Of a stretch of 64,000 nucleotides of DNA, positions 8,751 through 19,100 are shown one piece after another. The stretch's first letter is position 1. Every line of letters begins with the position of its first letter. Source of the DNA: Paenibacillus sp. IHBB 10380 (GTDB taxonomy: Bacteria > Bacillota > Bacilli > Paenibacillales > Paenibacillaceae); the NCBI RefSeq assembly GCF_000949425.1, contig NZ_CP010976.1, positions 2,852,001 through 2,916,000 of the forward strand, given 5' to 3'. The notes below the pieces were generated by a model that was not told the origin of the DNA, did no database searches, and worked only from the letters and a program-made list of their open reading frames with translations. The position numbers were made by a program, and so were the translations under genes.

Positions 8751-9668
8751 TTATTCTCGCAAAAAGACTTTCACAGCAGCAATAGCTCCCGTCTCTTCCT
8801 GCCTTTGAAAAATACCAAGAAATCTTCCAACACTATCGTATAAACGAAGGGGTTCCGGGTGAACTACTTCTGGAATGACGGACTTGTATGAAAGCCGTTG
8901 CCCCTGAAGAGCTGCAGATGTTTTATCCTCAGATACCGTATGCGCAGGTAAATGGGAGATCGCCTGATCCACAGGAATTAAATGTGAATGGATTGATCCA
9001 TCTTCCATATACCGTTCGATATCCTCGAAACTTAGACATTTCTCGGCAAGAATACCTGCAGAGCTCGTACGCTCTAACTTCACCATAACCGAAGGTAGGC
9101 CAAGCATTCGTCCAATATCAACACACAGCGTCCGAATATACGTTCCTTTAGAACATAATACACGAAAAGATAGTTCAGGATAAGGTCCTTCTAACCTAAT
9201 ATCCGTCATTTCGATCTCGTATATCGTGACCTCACGACTTTTCCGTTCGACAGTTTTACCTTCACGAGCTAGCTCATAAAGACGTTTACCATCAACCTTC
9301 ACAGCGGAGTACATCGGAGGAATCTGAGATATAACACCACGGAAAGAGTGGAGTACCTCCTCCACCTGTTCTTTGGTAATAGAAACTTCATCGACTTGCT
9401 CTATAATTTGTCCTGTTAAATCTTCGGTATCCGTGGCCATGCCGAGCCGTAATGTCGCCTGATATTCTTTAGGAAGTTCTTGCATGTACTCCACGACCCG
9501 AGTTGCTTTACCTAGGCAAAGAGGCAGTACACCCGTTACCTGTGGATCAAGCGTACCGGTATGACCTATACGCTTCATGCAAAGAATTCCACGAACTTTG
9601 GCTACGACATCATGCGATGTGAAGCCAGCCGGTTTGTATACCGCTAGAATGCCTTCAAGTTCACTCAT
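8751..9668 (-). CDS. truB: tRNA pseudouridine(55) synthase
   Basis: Makes pseudouridine at position 55 in the T-loop of tRNAs. The 305-residue protein has the TruB core GILAVYKPAGFTSHD at the N-terminus and the catalytic aspartate in GHTGTLDPQVTGVLP (D41), then YSAVKVDGKRLYELAR and CSKGTYIRTLCVDIG. The C-terminal region is a short PUA-like extension. Its start overlaps the nrnA stop by 4 bp, so the two are coupled. It belongs to the nusA-infB-rbfA operon. Confidence 0.97.
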   Translation of the reverse strand: MSELEGILAVYKPAGFTSHDVVAKVRGILCMKRIGHTGTLDPQVTGVLPLCLGKATRVVEYMQELPKEYQATLRLGMATDTEDLTGQIIEQVDEVSITKEQVEEVLHSFRGVISQIPPMYSAVKVDGKRLYELAREGKTVERKSREVTIYEIEMTDIRLEGPYPELSFRVLCSKGTYIRTLCVDIGRMLGLPSVMVKLERTSSAGILAEKCLSFEDIERYMEDGSIHSHLIPVDQAISHLPAHTVSEDKTSAALQGQRLSYKSVIPEVVHPEPLRLYDSVGRFLGIFQRQEETGAIAAVKVFLRE

Positions 9669-10642
9669 AATAAATTTCTCACCCGCTCAATCACTTGTGG
9701 AATTATGGTGTCTAAGGTACCTTCCATCCGACATCCAGCAGCCCTTGCATGTCCTCCACCACCAAATGTTTGCGCTAATTCAGCAACATCCACTTTTCCA
9801 GCAGATCGCAAGCTGACTTTCACTGCATGGTCATCAATAACTTTAAAGAAAATACCGACTTCTACACCTCGAATATTACGAGGGTAATTAACGATACCTT
9901 CAAGATCCTCATTGACAGCACCACACTCCAACATATCTTCAGGCGTTAGGTGTACCCAACTAACCTGACCGTCTGTTGACATTTGAAGCGTATTTAATGC
10001 TTTGACCAAGACGCGCATTTGAGGAAGCGTGATCTCCTCCAATAAGTTTTCAGCAAGTTCAGGACCTTTAACTCCATAAGTTAATAATTCTGATGCTATG
10101 CCCATGATCTTTGGAGAAGTATTCGAGTACCGAAATCCACCACTATCCGTTAGAATCCCTGTATAAATGGCTGTAGCTAGCTCTTGAGTCCACTCTATAT
10201 CGAATAGCTTAAGTAAATCATATAATATTTCAGCAGTCGCTGCTGCGTCTGCTTTAATTAAATTAACCTGTCCATAGCCATTGTTCGTAGGATGATGATC
10301 TATATTCAGAATAAGAGCATCTTCAGCAAACAACTTGTTCGTTAAACCTACGCGCTTAAAGTCAGCACAATCTACACATATAACATGCTGAAAGGTGCGT
10401 AAGGGAGGATGGATCTCCATGTTCTCGATTTGATCCGCCATATTCAGAAACAGCATGCGTTGCGGAATAGGACCTTCGTTAATCATAGTAAATTTCTTCC
10501 CTAGACATGAGAGAAGCCAGCCCACGACTACCGTGGAACTGACTGCATCTCCGTCTGGCTGTACATGCGACACTACAAGATAATCATCGTGCTTCAGCAA
10601 ATATTCCTTAGTATGCTTAAGCGCTTGTTCATAGGTCTGCAT
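9665..10642 (-). CDS. nrnA: Bifunctional oligoribonuclease / pAp phosphatase NrnA
   Basis: DHH/DHHA1-family phosphoesterase that degrades nanoRNAs of 2-5 nt and dephosphorylates 3'-phosphoadenosine 5'-phosphate. I choose the ATG at 10642 because GGAG lies 7 nt upstream; an in-frame ATG 24 nt earlier lacks a site. The protein, about 325 residues, has the metal-binding VQPDGDAV motif near residue 28, NIDHHPTN (DHH about 115-117) and the C-terminal DHHA1 signature GGGGHARAAG. B. subtilis does not have nrnA in this operon, but insertion between rbfA and truB is common in other Firmicutes. Confidence 0.94.
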   Translation of the reverse strand: MQTYEQALKHTKEYLLKHDDYLVVSHVQPDGDAVSSTVVVGWLLSCLGKKFTMINEGPIPQRMLFLNMADQIENMEIHPPLRTFQHVICVDCADFKRVGLTNKLFAEDALILNIDHHPTNNGYGQVNLIKADAAATAEILYDLLKLFDIEWTQELATAIYTGILTDSGGFRYSNTSPKIMGIASELLTYGVKGPELAENLLEEITLPQMRVLVKALNTLQMSTDGQVSWVHLTPEDMLECGAVNEDLEGIVNYPRNIRGVEVGIFFKVIDDHAVKVSLRSAGKVDVAELAQTFGGGGHARAAGCRMEGTLDTIIPQVIERVRNLL

Positions 10643-10671
10643 CGCCGTCTCCTTTAAAACTGTCATTAATG

Positions 10672-11019
10672 TTATTCACTCTTGTCGAGATCACCTAGTA
10701 GCTTCTCAATGTGACTGCCATAAGCAATCGACTCGTCAATTTTGAAGAAAAGTTCAGGTGTATGCCGAAAGCGAATTCGTTTCCCTAGTTCTGAGCGAAG
10801 AAACCCGTTAGCTTTATCTAATGCTTTTAACGTGTTATTCTTCTGTTCCACATCACCAAGTACACTTAAATAAATCTTTGCCTGTGAAAGATCGTTAGTG
10901 ATTTCGACACCAGTGATGGTGACGAAACCAATACGTGGATCTTTCAGCTCACTTTGAACGAGTTGGCTCAGTTCTTTTTTGATCTGTTCTCCAACACGTC
11001 CTGTTCTAATTTTAGCCAT
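10672..11019 (-). CDS. rbfA: Ribosome-binding factor A
   Basis: Late 30S assembly factor that binds near helix 1 and the 3' region of 16S rRNA and helps 17S maturation and cold adaptation. The 115-residue protein has a type-II KH fold with the N-terminal RVGEQIKKELSQLV, the DPRIGFVTITGVEIT motif and the conserved C-terminal HTPELFFKIDESIAYGSHI. It starts 14 bp after the infB stop; the gene ylxP that separates these two in B. subtilis is absent. Confidence 0.97.
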   Translation of the reverse strand: MAKIRTGRVGEQIKKELSQLVQSELKDPRIGFVTITGVEITNDLSQAKIYLSVLGDVEQKNNTLKALDKANGFLRSELGKRIRFRHTPELFFKIDESIAYGSHIEKLLGDLDKSE

Positions 11020-11033
11020 GTAAATTCACCTCT

Positions 11034-13637
11034 CTACTTGCGTTCCACCGTTTCCATGATGAACGCTTCTATAACGTCGCCTTCTTTGACGTCATTATAG
11101 CTTTCCAAAGTAATCCCACATTCATAACCTTGGGCAACTTCTTTCGCATCATCTTTATATCTCTTAAGGGAATCGATTTTGCCTTCGTGAATAACAATGC
11201 TGTTACGTATCAAGCGAATTTCAGCATTACGAGCAATTTTGCCTGAAGTTACCATACAACCTGCAATTGTACCCACCTTGCTGATACTGAACGTACTGCG
11301 AACTTCTGCGTGTCCAATAATATTTTCTTTGTAGATTGGATCAAGCATACCCTTCATCGCTTGTTCAATTTCTTCAATAACATTATAGATAACGCGATGT
11401 AAGCGAATATCCACTTTTTCTTGATCTGCTGTTATGCTAGCTTGGTTGTCTGGACGAACGTTATATCCGATGACGATAGCATTAGATGCAGCTGCCAGAA
11501 TGATATCGGATTCGGTAATTGCACCCGCACCACTATGAAGGATTTTGACGCGTACGCCTTCCACTTCAATTTTCACTAGAGAGCTCTTAAGTGCTTCTAC
11601 AGTACCTTGAACGTCACCTTTGATAATGACATTAAGTCCCTTAATTTCGCCATCTTTAATGTGTTGGAACAAATCATCCAGCGTTACGCGGACATTGCTA
11701 CCCATCTCAGATTGACGTTGAGTAATAGAACGTTTATCCGCAATGGAGCGTGCTTTCCGTTCATCTTCGAACACCATGAATGGATCTCCAGCTTGTGGAA
11801 CTTCAGTCAGACCTGTAATTTCAACAGGTGTCGATGGACCAGCTTCCTTTAAACGACGACCTTTATCATTGACCATCGCACGAATACGACCGAAGCAGTT
11901 ACCAGCTACGAATGCGTCACCTACGCGAAGTGTACCATGCTGTACTAATACACGTGCTACCGGACCGCGACCTTTATCTAGCTCAGCTTCAATAACGGCA
12001 CCACGAGCACGTTTGTCAGGATTCGCTTTATATTCGTTCATTTCTGCTACTAGCAGAATCATTTCAAGCAATTCTTCAAGGCCCATTCTTTGTTTCGCAG
12101 ATACATTTACAAAGATCGTATCTCCGCCCCATTCTTCTGGAACCAAACCATGCTCTGTTAATTCTTGCTTCACCTTATCAGCATCAGCACCCGGTTTATC
12201 GATCTTATTAACAGCAACGATAATAGGCAATTCTGCCGCTTTAGCATGACTAATTGCTTCTACAGTTTGTGGCATAACGCCATCGTCTGCAGCAACTACG
12301 ATAATGGCAATATCTGTAATTTGAGAACCACGAGCACGCATAGCTGTAAATGCTTCGTGACCCGGTGTATCTAAGAAAGTGATTTTTTTGTTGTTGATTT
12401 CTACTTGATAAGCACCGATATGCTGTGTGATACCACCAGCTTCACCGCTTGTTACATTCGTAGAACGAATAGCATCCAATAGTGTCGTTTTACCATGGTC
12501 AACGTGACCCATAATAGTCACTACAGGAGGACGGGATTTCAAATCAGCTTCTTCATCAATTTCTTCAACGGTTTCGAAGCGATCGTCTTCCACGGCAATT
12601 TTCACTTCAACTTCCACGCCAAATTCAGCAGCTAAAAGAAGAACTGTTTCAAGATCCAACTCTTGGTTGATCGTTGCCATTACACCCATCATGATTAACT
12701 TCTTGATGACTTCTGAAGCATCTTTATGCAGAAGCTTAGCAGATTCACCAACAGTCATCGCACCACGTACAATGATTTTTTTAGGTGTATTATCCACTTT
12801 TTCACGGCGTTCAGCTTGATATTGGTTTTTACCTCTACCATTGTTTCTGCCACCGCGATTGTTTCTGAAATTGCCACCCTTGTTATCATCATAACGTCTA
12901 GCGCCATTGTTACCTGAGTTTCCTGGTCTATTCTTATTTACGCCTGGCTTAGAGCTATCTGTCGTTTGGGCACCACCAGCACGGTTTTGCGTTTGAGGAC
13001 GAGCAGTCGTACTGCTTGAACGTTGTCCTCCACCTTGCTGCGAGCTACCACGATTAGCGGATTGGCCCCCTTGTTGCCCTGTAGTTCTTTGACCTCCTTG
13101 AGTTGATGAAGGTCTTTGTGTTCCTGTACTGCTTTGCGGTCTTGATGTACCCGCATTGCTTTGTGGTCTTGATGAGCTAGTACTGCTCTGAGGCCTTGAA
13201 GCCCCTTGACTTGTTTGCGGCGTTGACGATACTGCACTTTTATTGTTACTCGGATTATTGTTCATACCTACCTGCTTTTCCTGTTGTTTTTTGGACTGCT
13301 CTTGGTCATTTACAGAATTTACTGCACTAGTAGATACCGTCTCCTGTTTAGGATCTGGAGTCTCAACCTTAGCAGTTCCCGCTGACCCATTATTACTAGA
13401 TGACGTTGATGCGGTTACACGATTATCACCGCTGTCTCTTTTAGCTGCTGCATTTGACTTTATGTTCTTGAAGAACTGTTCCACTTTATGAACTGACTCG
13501 CTCTCCATCACACTCATATGATTGTTTACTGGAATATCAAGTCGTTTCAAAATGGTGATAATTTCTTTACTACTCATGTTGAGTGATTTAGCATACTCAT
13601 ATACACGAGTTTTATCCTTATTATCTTGTTTACTCAA
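11034..13637 (-). CDS. infB: Translation initiation factor IF-2
   Basis: GTPase that brings fMet-tRNA to the 30S subunit and promotes subunit joining. The 867-residue protein has a short IF2N helical module (about 10-60), a long low-complexity segment rich in Ser, Gln, Gly, Asn, Arg and Pro (about 62-285), a second IF2N module (about 285-345), the G domain with GHVDHGKTT (377-385), DTPGHE and NKID, and C-terminal domains II, III and IV. The start is TTG at 13637, overlapping ylxQ by 8 bp. The linker holds three SRPQS units spaced 9 residues apart. Confidence 0.98.
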   Translation of the reverse strand: MSKQDNKDKTRVYEYAKSLNMSSKEIITILKRLDIPVNNHMSVMESESVHKVEQFFKNIKSNAAAKRDSGDNRVTASTSSSNNGSAGTAKVETPDPKQETVSTSAVNSVNDQEQSKKQQEKQVGMNNNPSNNKSAVSSTPQTSQGASRPQSSTSSSRPQSNAGTSRPQSSTGTQRPSSTQGGQRTTGQQGGQSANRGSSQQGGGQRSSSTTARPQTQNRAGGAQTTDSSKPGVNKNRPGNSGNNGARRYDDNKGGNFRNNRGGRNNGRGKNQYQAERREKVDNTPKKIIVRGAMTVGESAKLLHKDASEVIKKLIMMGVMATINQELDLETVLLLAAEFGVEVEVKIAVEDDRFETVEEIDEEADLKSRPPVVTIMGHVDHGKTTLLDAIRSTNVTSGEAGGITQHIGAYQVEINNKKITFLDTPGHEAFTAMRARGSQITDIAIIVVAADDGVMPQTVEAISHAKAAELPIIVAVNKIDKPGADADKVKQELTEHGLVPEEWGGDTIFVNVSAKQRMGLEELLEMILLVAEMNEYKANPDKRARGAVIEAELDKGRGPVARVLVQHGTLRVGDAFVAGNCFGRIRAMVNDKGRRLKEAGPSTPVEITGLTEVPQAGDPFMVFEDERKARSIADKRSITQRQSEMGSNVRVTLDDLFQHIKDGEIKGLNVIIKGDVQGTVEALKSSLVKIEVEGVRVKILHSGAGAITESDIILAAASNAIVIGYNVRPDNQASITADQEKVDIRLHRVIYNVIEEIEQAMKGMLDPIYKENIIGHAEVRSTFSISKVGTIAGCMVTSGKIARNAEIRLIRNSIVIHEGKIDSLKRYKDDAKEVAQGYECGITLESYNDVKEGDVIEAFIMETVERK

Positions 13638-13956
13638 TATACTCCACCTCCGACATTGTCCCCATTGGTTTGGAGATCATTTCAGCGAACCCTTGATCCG
13701 TAATTGCCAGCACAACGCGATTTGGTTTTCCTATACTTGTGCCCAGACTTTCCCGGTCAAATCCGATCAACAGAGGGATTTTGTATGTTCCGCATTTATC
13801 ACGGAACTTTTTTTGTGTATTTAACGAGGCGTCACCCGCCAAAATAACTAATTTGGCTTCTGAAGAACGAATTGTTTTGAGCACAATCTCATCACCGGTA
13901 ACAATTTTCCCTGCACGCATGGCTAGACCAAGACGCGAAAGCGTCTTATTCATCAT
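13630..13956 (-). CDS. ylxQ: L7Ae-family RNA-binding protein YlxQ
   Basis: Small ribosomal L7Ae/L30e/S12e/Gadd45-fold protein, predicted to bind kink-turn or related RNA. The 108-residue sequence starts [23 protein letters not shown], typical for YlxQ, and has the alternating Ile/Val/Leu strand [11 protein letters not shown] followed by the [12 protein letters not shown] segment. It overlaps rnpM upstream by 11 bp and infB downstream by 8 bp, so the three are translationally coupled. Its exact RNA partner is not known with certainty. Confidence 0.93.
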   Translation of the reverse strand: MMNKTLSRLGLAMRAGKIVTGDEIVLKTIRSSEAKLVILAGDASLNTQKKFRDKCGTYKIPLLIGFDRESLGTSIGKPNRVVLAITDQGFAEMISKPMGTMSEVEYIE

Positions 13957-14257
13957 TGGAATTCTCCTTTTGGACCATAAACTGATCTTCTGCAGCTATG
14001 AAATCATCTGCTAGTTGCTCATAAATTTCAGGCTTAACATGATGTTTCAGAGCACGATCCAATGATTTATTCTTCTGTGCCAACTTGAAACAGGATACTT
14101 TACCACACAAGTACGCCCCACGTCCTGACTTCTTACCTGTCAGATCAATGAGCACCTCGTCTTCCGGTGTTTTCACAATGCGAATCAATTGTTTCTTCGG
14201 CATCATTTCTTGGCATGCCACGCATTTACGCAATGGAACTTTTCTTTGTTTCATCAT
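13946..14257 (-). CDS. rnpM: YlxR family RNA-binding protein (RnpM, RNase P modulator)
   Basis: DUF448/YlxR protein; in B. subtilis recent work links it to RNase P RNA binding and modulation. The 103-residue protein has the family signature: N-terminal RKVPLRKCVACQEMMPKKQLIRIV with two cysteines, then GRGAYLCG near residues 45-52 and a basic helix with DRALKHH. It lies between nusA and ylxQ, the universal Firmicute arrangement, and starts 23 bp after the nusA stop. Confidence 0.93.
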   Translation of the reverse strand: MMKQRKVPLRKCVACQEMMPKKQLIRIVKTPEDEVLIDLTGKKSGRGAYLCGKVSCFKLAQKNKSLDRALKHHVKPEIYEQLADDFIAAEDQFMVQKENSNDE

Positions 14258-14280
14258 GATACCTCCGTCCTGACTGGAGA

Positions 14281-15378
14281 TTAATCGACAGAGAATGAGT
14301 CTTGTTGTGTTTCCTCAGTGTAAGTCTTGGGTCTACCAAATTCCTCTTCCGCCTGAGTTTCACTCTTAATGTCGATCTTCCATCCTGTCAACTTCGCGGC
14401 CAGTCGAGCATTCTGTCCCTTAATACCAATAGCTAGAGATAATTGATAGTCCGGCACAACAACACGAGCCATCTTCTCACTCTCAAACACATGGACTTCT
14501 AGCACTTTAGAAGGACTAAGAGCGTTAGCTACATACTCTTCCACTTGATCTGAATAGCGTACGATATCAATCTTCTCTCCACGAAGTTCGTTTACAATCG
14601 TCTGTACACGAACACCCTTAGGACCGACGCATGAACCCACGGGATCAACTTCATCGTTACGTGAAAAGACTGCAATTTTGGAACGGAATCCCGCTTCTCT
14701 TGCTACAGATCGAATTTCAACAACACCATCAAAAATTTCTGGAACTTCTAATTCAAACAAACGCTTGAGAAGACCTGGATGTGTACGAGACAGCATAATT
14801 TGCGGTCCTTTGGTCGTATTCTCAACTTTGGTGATATAAGCTTTGGTCCGTTCACCATGTTTGAATTTCTCATTCGGCATGAGTTCGTTTAGTGGTAATA
14901 AGGCTTCCACTTTACCTAAATCAACATAAACGTTCCGCTGATCCTGACGCTGCACCGTTCCAGTGACAATATCTTCCTCTTTGTCAACAAAAGCATTATA
15001 GATGAGTCCACGCTCCGCTTCGCGTATACGCTGGGTCACTACCTGCTTCGCAGTCTGAGCTGCAATACGTCCGAAATCACGAGGCGTTACTTCAATTTCG
15101 GCTATATCCTCCAGTTGGAAATGTGGGTTAATCTCCCTTGCTGCCGGCACTGAAATCTCTGTACGAGGATCAAGAACTTCTTCCACAATTAACTTGCGGG
15201 CATAAACTTTAATTACCCCCGTATTGCGGTTCATATCCACTCTTACGTTCTGTGCCGTATTAAAATTACGTTTGTAGCTGGAAATTAGTGCAGCCTCGAT
15301 TGCTTCGAACAGCACGTCTTTACTAATTCCTTTTTCTCTTTCCAACTCATTCATTGCTTCAATAAAATCCATACTCAT
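14281..15378 (-). CDS. nusA: Transcription termination/antitermination factor NusA
   Basis: Binds the RNA polymerase beta flap and nascent RNA, promoting pausing and hairpin-dependent termination. The 365-residue protein, typical of Firmicutes (no C-terminal acidic repeats), has the N-terminal polymerase-binding domain, an S1 domain (about 135-200, DIVTGTVQRQDQRNVYVDLG) and two KH domains, with VGPKGVRVQTI and IGIKGQNARLAAKL. It follows rimP by 114 bp. A strong sigma-A promoter and a leader hairpin upstream of rimP suggest NusA autoregulates this operon. Confidence 0.98.
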   Translation of the reverse strand: MSMDFIEAMNELEREKGISKDVLFEAIEAALISSYKRNFNTAQNVRVDMNRNTGVIKVYARKLIVEEVLDPRTEISVPAAREINPHFQLEDIAEIEVTPRDFGRIAAQTAKQVVTQRIREAERGLIYNAFVDKEEDIVTGTVQRQDQRNVYVDLGKVEALLPLNELMPNEKFKHGERTKAYITKVENTTKGPQIMLSRTHPGLLKRLFELEVPEIFDGVVEIRSVAREAGFRSKIAVFSRNDEVDPVGSCVGPKGVRVQTIVNELRGEKIDIVRYSDQVEEYVANALSPSKVLEVHVFESEKMARVVVPDYQLSLAIGIKGQNARLAAKLTGWKIDIKSETQAEEEFGRPKTYTEETQQDSFSVD

Positions 15379-15492
15379 TGGAATGTAGTTCCCCCTTTCT
15401 TAACAGTACAAAAGATCAATCCGCTTGGGACATCCTTTAGCACCGTACATTTACGATGAAATACTAGACCTCTTTATATATATCTAATATTT

Positions 15493-15966
15493 TTAAAAAA
15501 TAATGGCCAACCTAGCGCTGGCTACTTTTTCATACGGAACACTATACTGCGTTTTCTTTTGCTTCTTAGCGACCTCAATGAGAAGTACATCATCCTCAAA
15601 CGAAAGAAGCCGGCCTTCAAATTCCTTGAGACCGCCCAGCGCTTCGTATACAGTGACAAACACATCTTTGCCTACAGCCTTTAGCACATCTGTGTTTTTC
15701 TTCAGTGGGCGCTCTGCACCTGGGGAAGATACTTCCAGAAAATAAGCATCTGGAACAGGGTCATTTCCATCCAGTTTCTCGCTCATATATTCGCTAACCA
15801 AGCCGCAGTCATCAATATCAATGCCACCTTCTTTATCAACAAAAATACGCAAGAAATAATTACTTCCCTCTTTTACATATTCCACATCAACAAGTTCAAA
15901 CGCATGTTCATCCAAAAATGGCTGTATCATTTCTTCCACGATACTTTTTATCTTCGGTGTGCTCAA
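15493..15966 (-). CDS. rimP: Ribosome maturation factor RimP
   Basis: 30S assembly factor acting early on the 3' domain and S12 region. The 157-residue protein starts with TTG (15966), with GGAGG 8 nt upstream. Conserved segments include FELVDVEYVKEG, LRIFVDKEGGIDIDDC and the diagnostic YFLEVSSPGAERPLKK (about 79-94), followed by the C-terminal SH3-like domain. It is the first gene of the rimP-nusA-rnpM-ylxQ-infB-rbfA-nrnA-truB-ribF operon, as in Bacillus (ylxS). Confidence 0.97.
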   Translation of the reverse strand: MSTPKIKSIVEEMIQPFLDEHAFELVDVEYVKEGSNYFLRIFVDKEGGIDIDDCGLVSEYMSEKLDGNDPVPDAYFLEVSSPGAERPLKKNTDVLKAVGKDVFVTVYEALGGLKEFEGRLLSFEDDVLLIEVAKKQKKTQYSVPYEKVASARLAIIF

Positions 15967-16010
15967 AGACTATAACCTCCAAGACTTTCATTATCCTATA
16001 TACCAAAGAG

Positions 16011-16036
16011 TAAAGAGTGGGTTGCCCCACTCTTTA
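16011..16036 (-). terminator. Perfect hairpin in the rimP-nusA leader (attenuator or polC terminator)
   Basis: Two 11-nt arms (16011-16021 and 16026-16036) are exactly complementary around a 4-nt loop. On the minus strand the stem reads TAAAGAGTGGG and is followed by a broken T tract (CTCTTTGG). It lies about 27 nt downstream of the probable transcription start of rimP and 45 nt before its start codon, and also 160 bp after polC. A stable stem with a poor T tract is what NusA-stimulated terminators look like. Confidence 0.7.
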
Positions 16037-16070
16037 AACAACGGTTCTATCTCCATGATTACCAATAAAA

Positions 16071-16099
16071 ATTATAACATAGTCTGCCAACACTGACAA
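16071..16099 (-). promoter_or_regulatory. Sigma-A promoter of the rimP-nusA-infB operon
   Basis: On the minus strand TTGTCA (16094-16099) and TATAAT (16071-16076) are separated by exactly 17 nt. The -10 is perfect and the -35 deviates from consensus at one position. The start would be near 16064, giving a leader of about 97 nt with the perfect hairpin. It lies in the 230-bp polC-rimP gap. Confidence 0.8.
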
Positions 16100-16196
16100 G
16101 TATCTGTCCTTGACTACCCTTGATCTACAAGGGCTAAAAGCACTTCTCCGTAGCATCTTCACGGTGTTGAATAGTCAACTTCTTGAACTCGGACTT

Positions 16197-19100
16197 TTAG
16201 AATAGAGAAAGCTGATTGCTCTCTGGAAGACCTCGGAAGCATCCTAATTGTGTTAATACTTCGATTATCGCTTTACCTGTCTTGGATTTTTGTTGAAAAT
16301 CCTCTACAGACAAATACTCTCCCTCTTGACGAGCGGCCACAATGTTACGAGCCGCATTGTCTCCAATTCCTTGAATCGCTGCAAATGGAGGAATTAATGA
16401 ATCTCCATCCACTGTAAAGCTAGTTGCCTCAGAACGATAAAGGTCAACATTCTTGAATCTGAAGCCACGTGCTGTCATTTCAAGTGCCATTTCTAGAATA
16501 GCCAACATACCCTTTTCCTTCGTCGTAGCTTGAAAACCCTTTTGCTCAATTTCTTGAATCTGACGATAAATGGCATCATACCCCTGACAGAATATATCAG
16601 CATCGAAATCCTCTGCACGAACCGTAAAGTACGTTGAATAATATTCAATAGGATAATTCAATTTGAAGTAAGCGGTGCGAACAGCCGAGATAACATAAGC
16701 TGCAGCATGCGCCTTCGGGAACATGTATTGTATTTTGAGACAAGAATCAATGTACCACGTAGGTACTTTACATTTCTTCATCTCATCTATCCATTCTGGA
16801 GAAAGCCCCTTACCTTTACGAACACTCTCCGTTATGGTGAAGGCAAGTCCCGCATCCATTCCCGCCTTATAAATCAAAAAGAGCATAATATCATCACGAC
16901 AGCCAATCACAGTCTTAATATTACAGGTTCCACTTTTAATTAATTCCTGTGCATTTCCGAGCCATACACCTGTTCCATGCGATAATCCGGATATCTGAAG
17001 TAAGTCAGCAAAAGTAGTTGGTAGTGCTTCTATCAACATCTGACGCACAAATTTAGTCCCCATCTCGGGTATCCCATAAGTGGCTACTGGGGTCCGTATT
17101 TGCTGCGGTGTAACTCCAAGTGCTTCTGTAGAACTGAATAAACTCATGACTTTAGCATCGTTCATAGGAATGCTTGTCGGGTCAACTCCCGTTAGATCTT
17201 GGAGCATACGCATCATTGTCGGGTCATCATGACCCAGAATATCTAGCTTTAATAAGTTAGCATCAAAGGCATGGTAATCAAAATGAGTTGTCTTCCACTC
17301 CGAACTCTGATCGTCTGCAGGGTATTGAACAGGCGTGATATCTTCAATTTCCATATAGTCAGGAAGAACGACAATGCCCCCTGGATGCTGTCCTGTACTC
17401 CGTTTAACACCTGTAAATCCAGCTGCAAGCCGACTCAATTCAGCTCCACGCCACTTTTTCTGATGTTCTTCTTCATACTTTTTGGTATAGCCAAATGCTG
17501 TCTTCTCAGCGATGGTACCAATCGTCCCTGCACGGAACACATTTTTTTCACTAAAGAGTACTTTAGTGTAGTTATGTGCTGTCGGTTGATAATCACCCGA
17601 GAAGTTAAGGTCGATATCGGGAACCTTATCTCCTTTAAATCCAAGGAAAGTTTCGAATGGAATGTCTTGACCCTCACCTTTCAGTAGTCCTCCACAATCT
17701 GGGCAGGTCTTATCAGGAAGGTCAAATCCACTCGGTACGCTACCATCTAGGAACCATTCGCTATGTCTACAATCTGCGTTTTTACATATATAATGCGCAG
17801 GCAATGGATTTACTTCAGAGATACCTAGAAAAGTAGCTACGACTGACGACCCTACAGACCCCCGGGAACCAACCAGATAACCATCTTGGTTAGATTTCTT
17901 AACTAAACGTTCAGATATAAGATAGTTGGCAGAAAAACCAAACTTGATAATAGGTGCCAATTCTTTCTCTAAGCGTGCAACCACCACATCAGGCAAATTC
18001 TCGCCATAGATGCTCTTGGCTGTATCATAACAGGTGTTACGGATCTCTTCGTCAGCACCTTCTATGATCGGCGTATATAACTGATCAGGGAATAGTTTTA
18101 TCTCTTCGAATCGTTCTGCAAGCACAACTGTATTGGTAATAACAACTTCAGTGGCTTTATTCTTGCCGAGAAACTCAAACTCTTCAAGCATCTCATCCGT
18201 TGTGCGGAAATGAGCATCCGGCTTTTGAATATCTTTCAGTGGGCTGAATCCAGTAATGCCATTGATTGCAATATCACGGAACAACTTCTCACGAGGCTCT
18301 AAATAATGCACATTTCCCGTTGCGATCACTGGCTTATCTAATTTCTCTCCAATTTCACATATTCTTTTCACTGCCGTCTTCAGTTCAAGTGCACTATTGA
18401 CAAGTCCCTTTTCCACCAAATGCATGTACATCGTCAAAGGTTGAATTTCTAACACATCGTAGAATAGTGCTACATCTTCTGCCTCTTCAACTGACTTATT
18501 CAATACTGCCTCAAAGAATTCGCCCTTCTCGCATCCAGAAATGATAAGCAATCCTTCGCGAATCTCCTCAAGCTTAGATCTAGGAATGCTTGGAACACGT
18601 TTGAAATATTCCGTATGCGACATGGAGATAAGCTTAAATAAATTTTTCTTCCCTATCATATTAAGCGCATATATGCAGCAATGAAAAGGTCTAGCATTAG
18701 ATAGATCCTTACCCACATAGTCATTGAGACGATCTAACATCGTAATCCCTTTCATTTTCTCAGCATCTACAAGTAAACCGTTCAATATACCTGCTAACGC
18801 AATCGTATCATCTACAGCTCTATGATGACTTTCAAGCAGAACCTTGTATTTAGCCGCCAACGTGTTTAGACGGTGATTTTTCATCCCGGGGTATAACAAG
18901 CGTGCAAGTTCCAATGTATCCAGAGCAGGATTAGTCATTTCAGACATTCCATATTCCTTCAAAGATGTTTGTATAAATCCCACATCAAATCTAGCGTTAT
19001 GAGCGACTAAAATGCCATCCTCAGCAAATTTCACAAATTCGTGTAATACAGGCTCCAGGTCAGGCGCATCTTTAACCATCTCATCCGTAATGTTTGTAAG

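Noticed and set aside
12938..13237. Plus- and minus-strand long open frames inside infB (for example a basic Gln/Lys/Arg/His frame)
   Set aside because: They are shadows of the repetitive InfB linker in other frames; composition mirrors the linker and no ribosome-binding site or homology is seen.
16120..16137. CCCTTG/CAAGGG hairpin after polC as terminator
   Set aside because: It has a 6-bp stem but no following T-run; the 11-bp hairpin at 16011-16036 is better.
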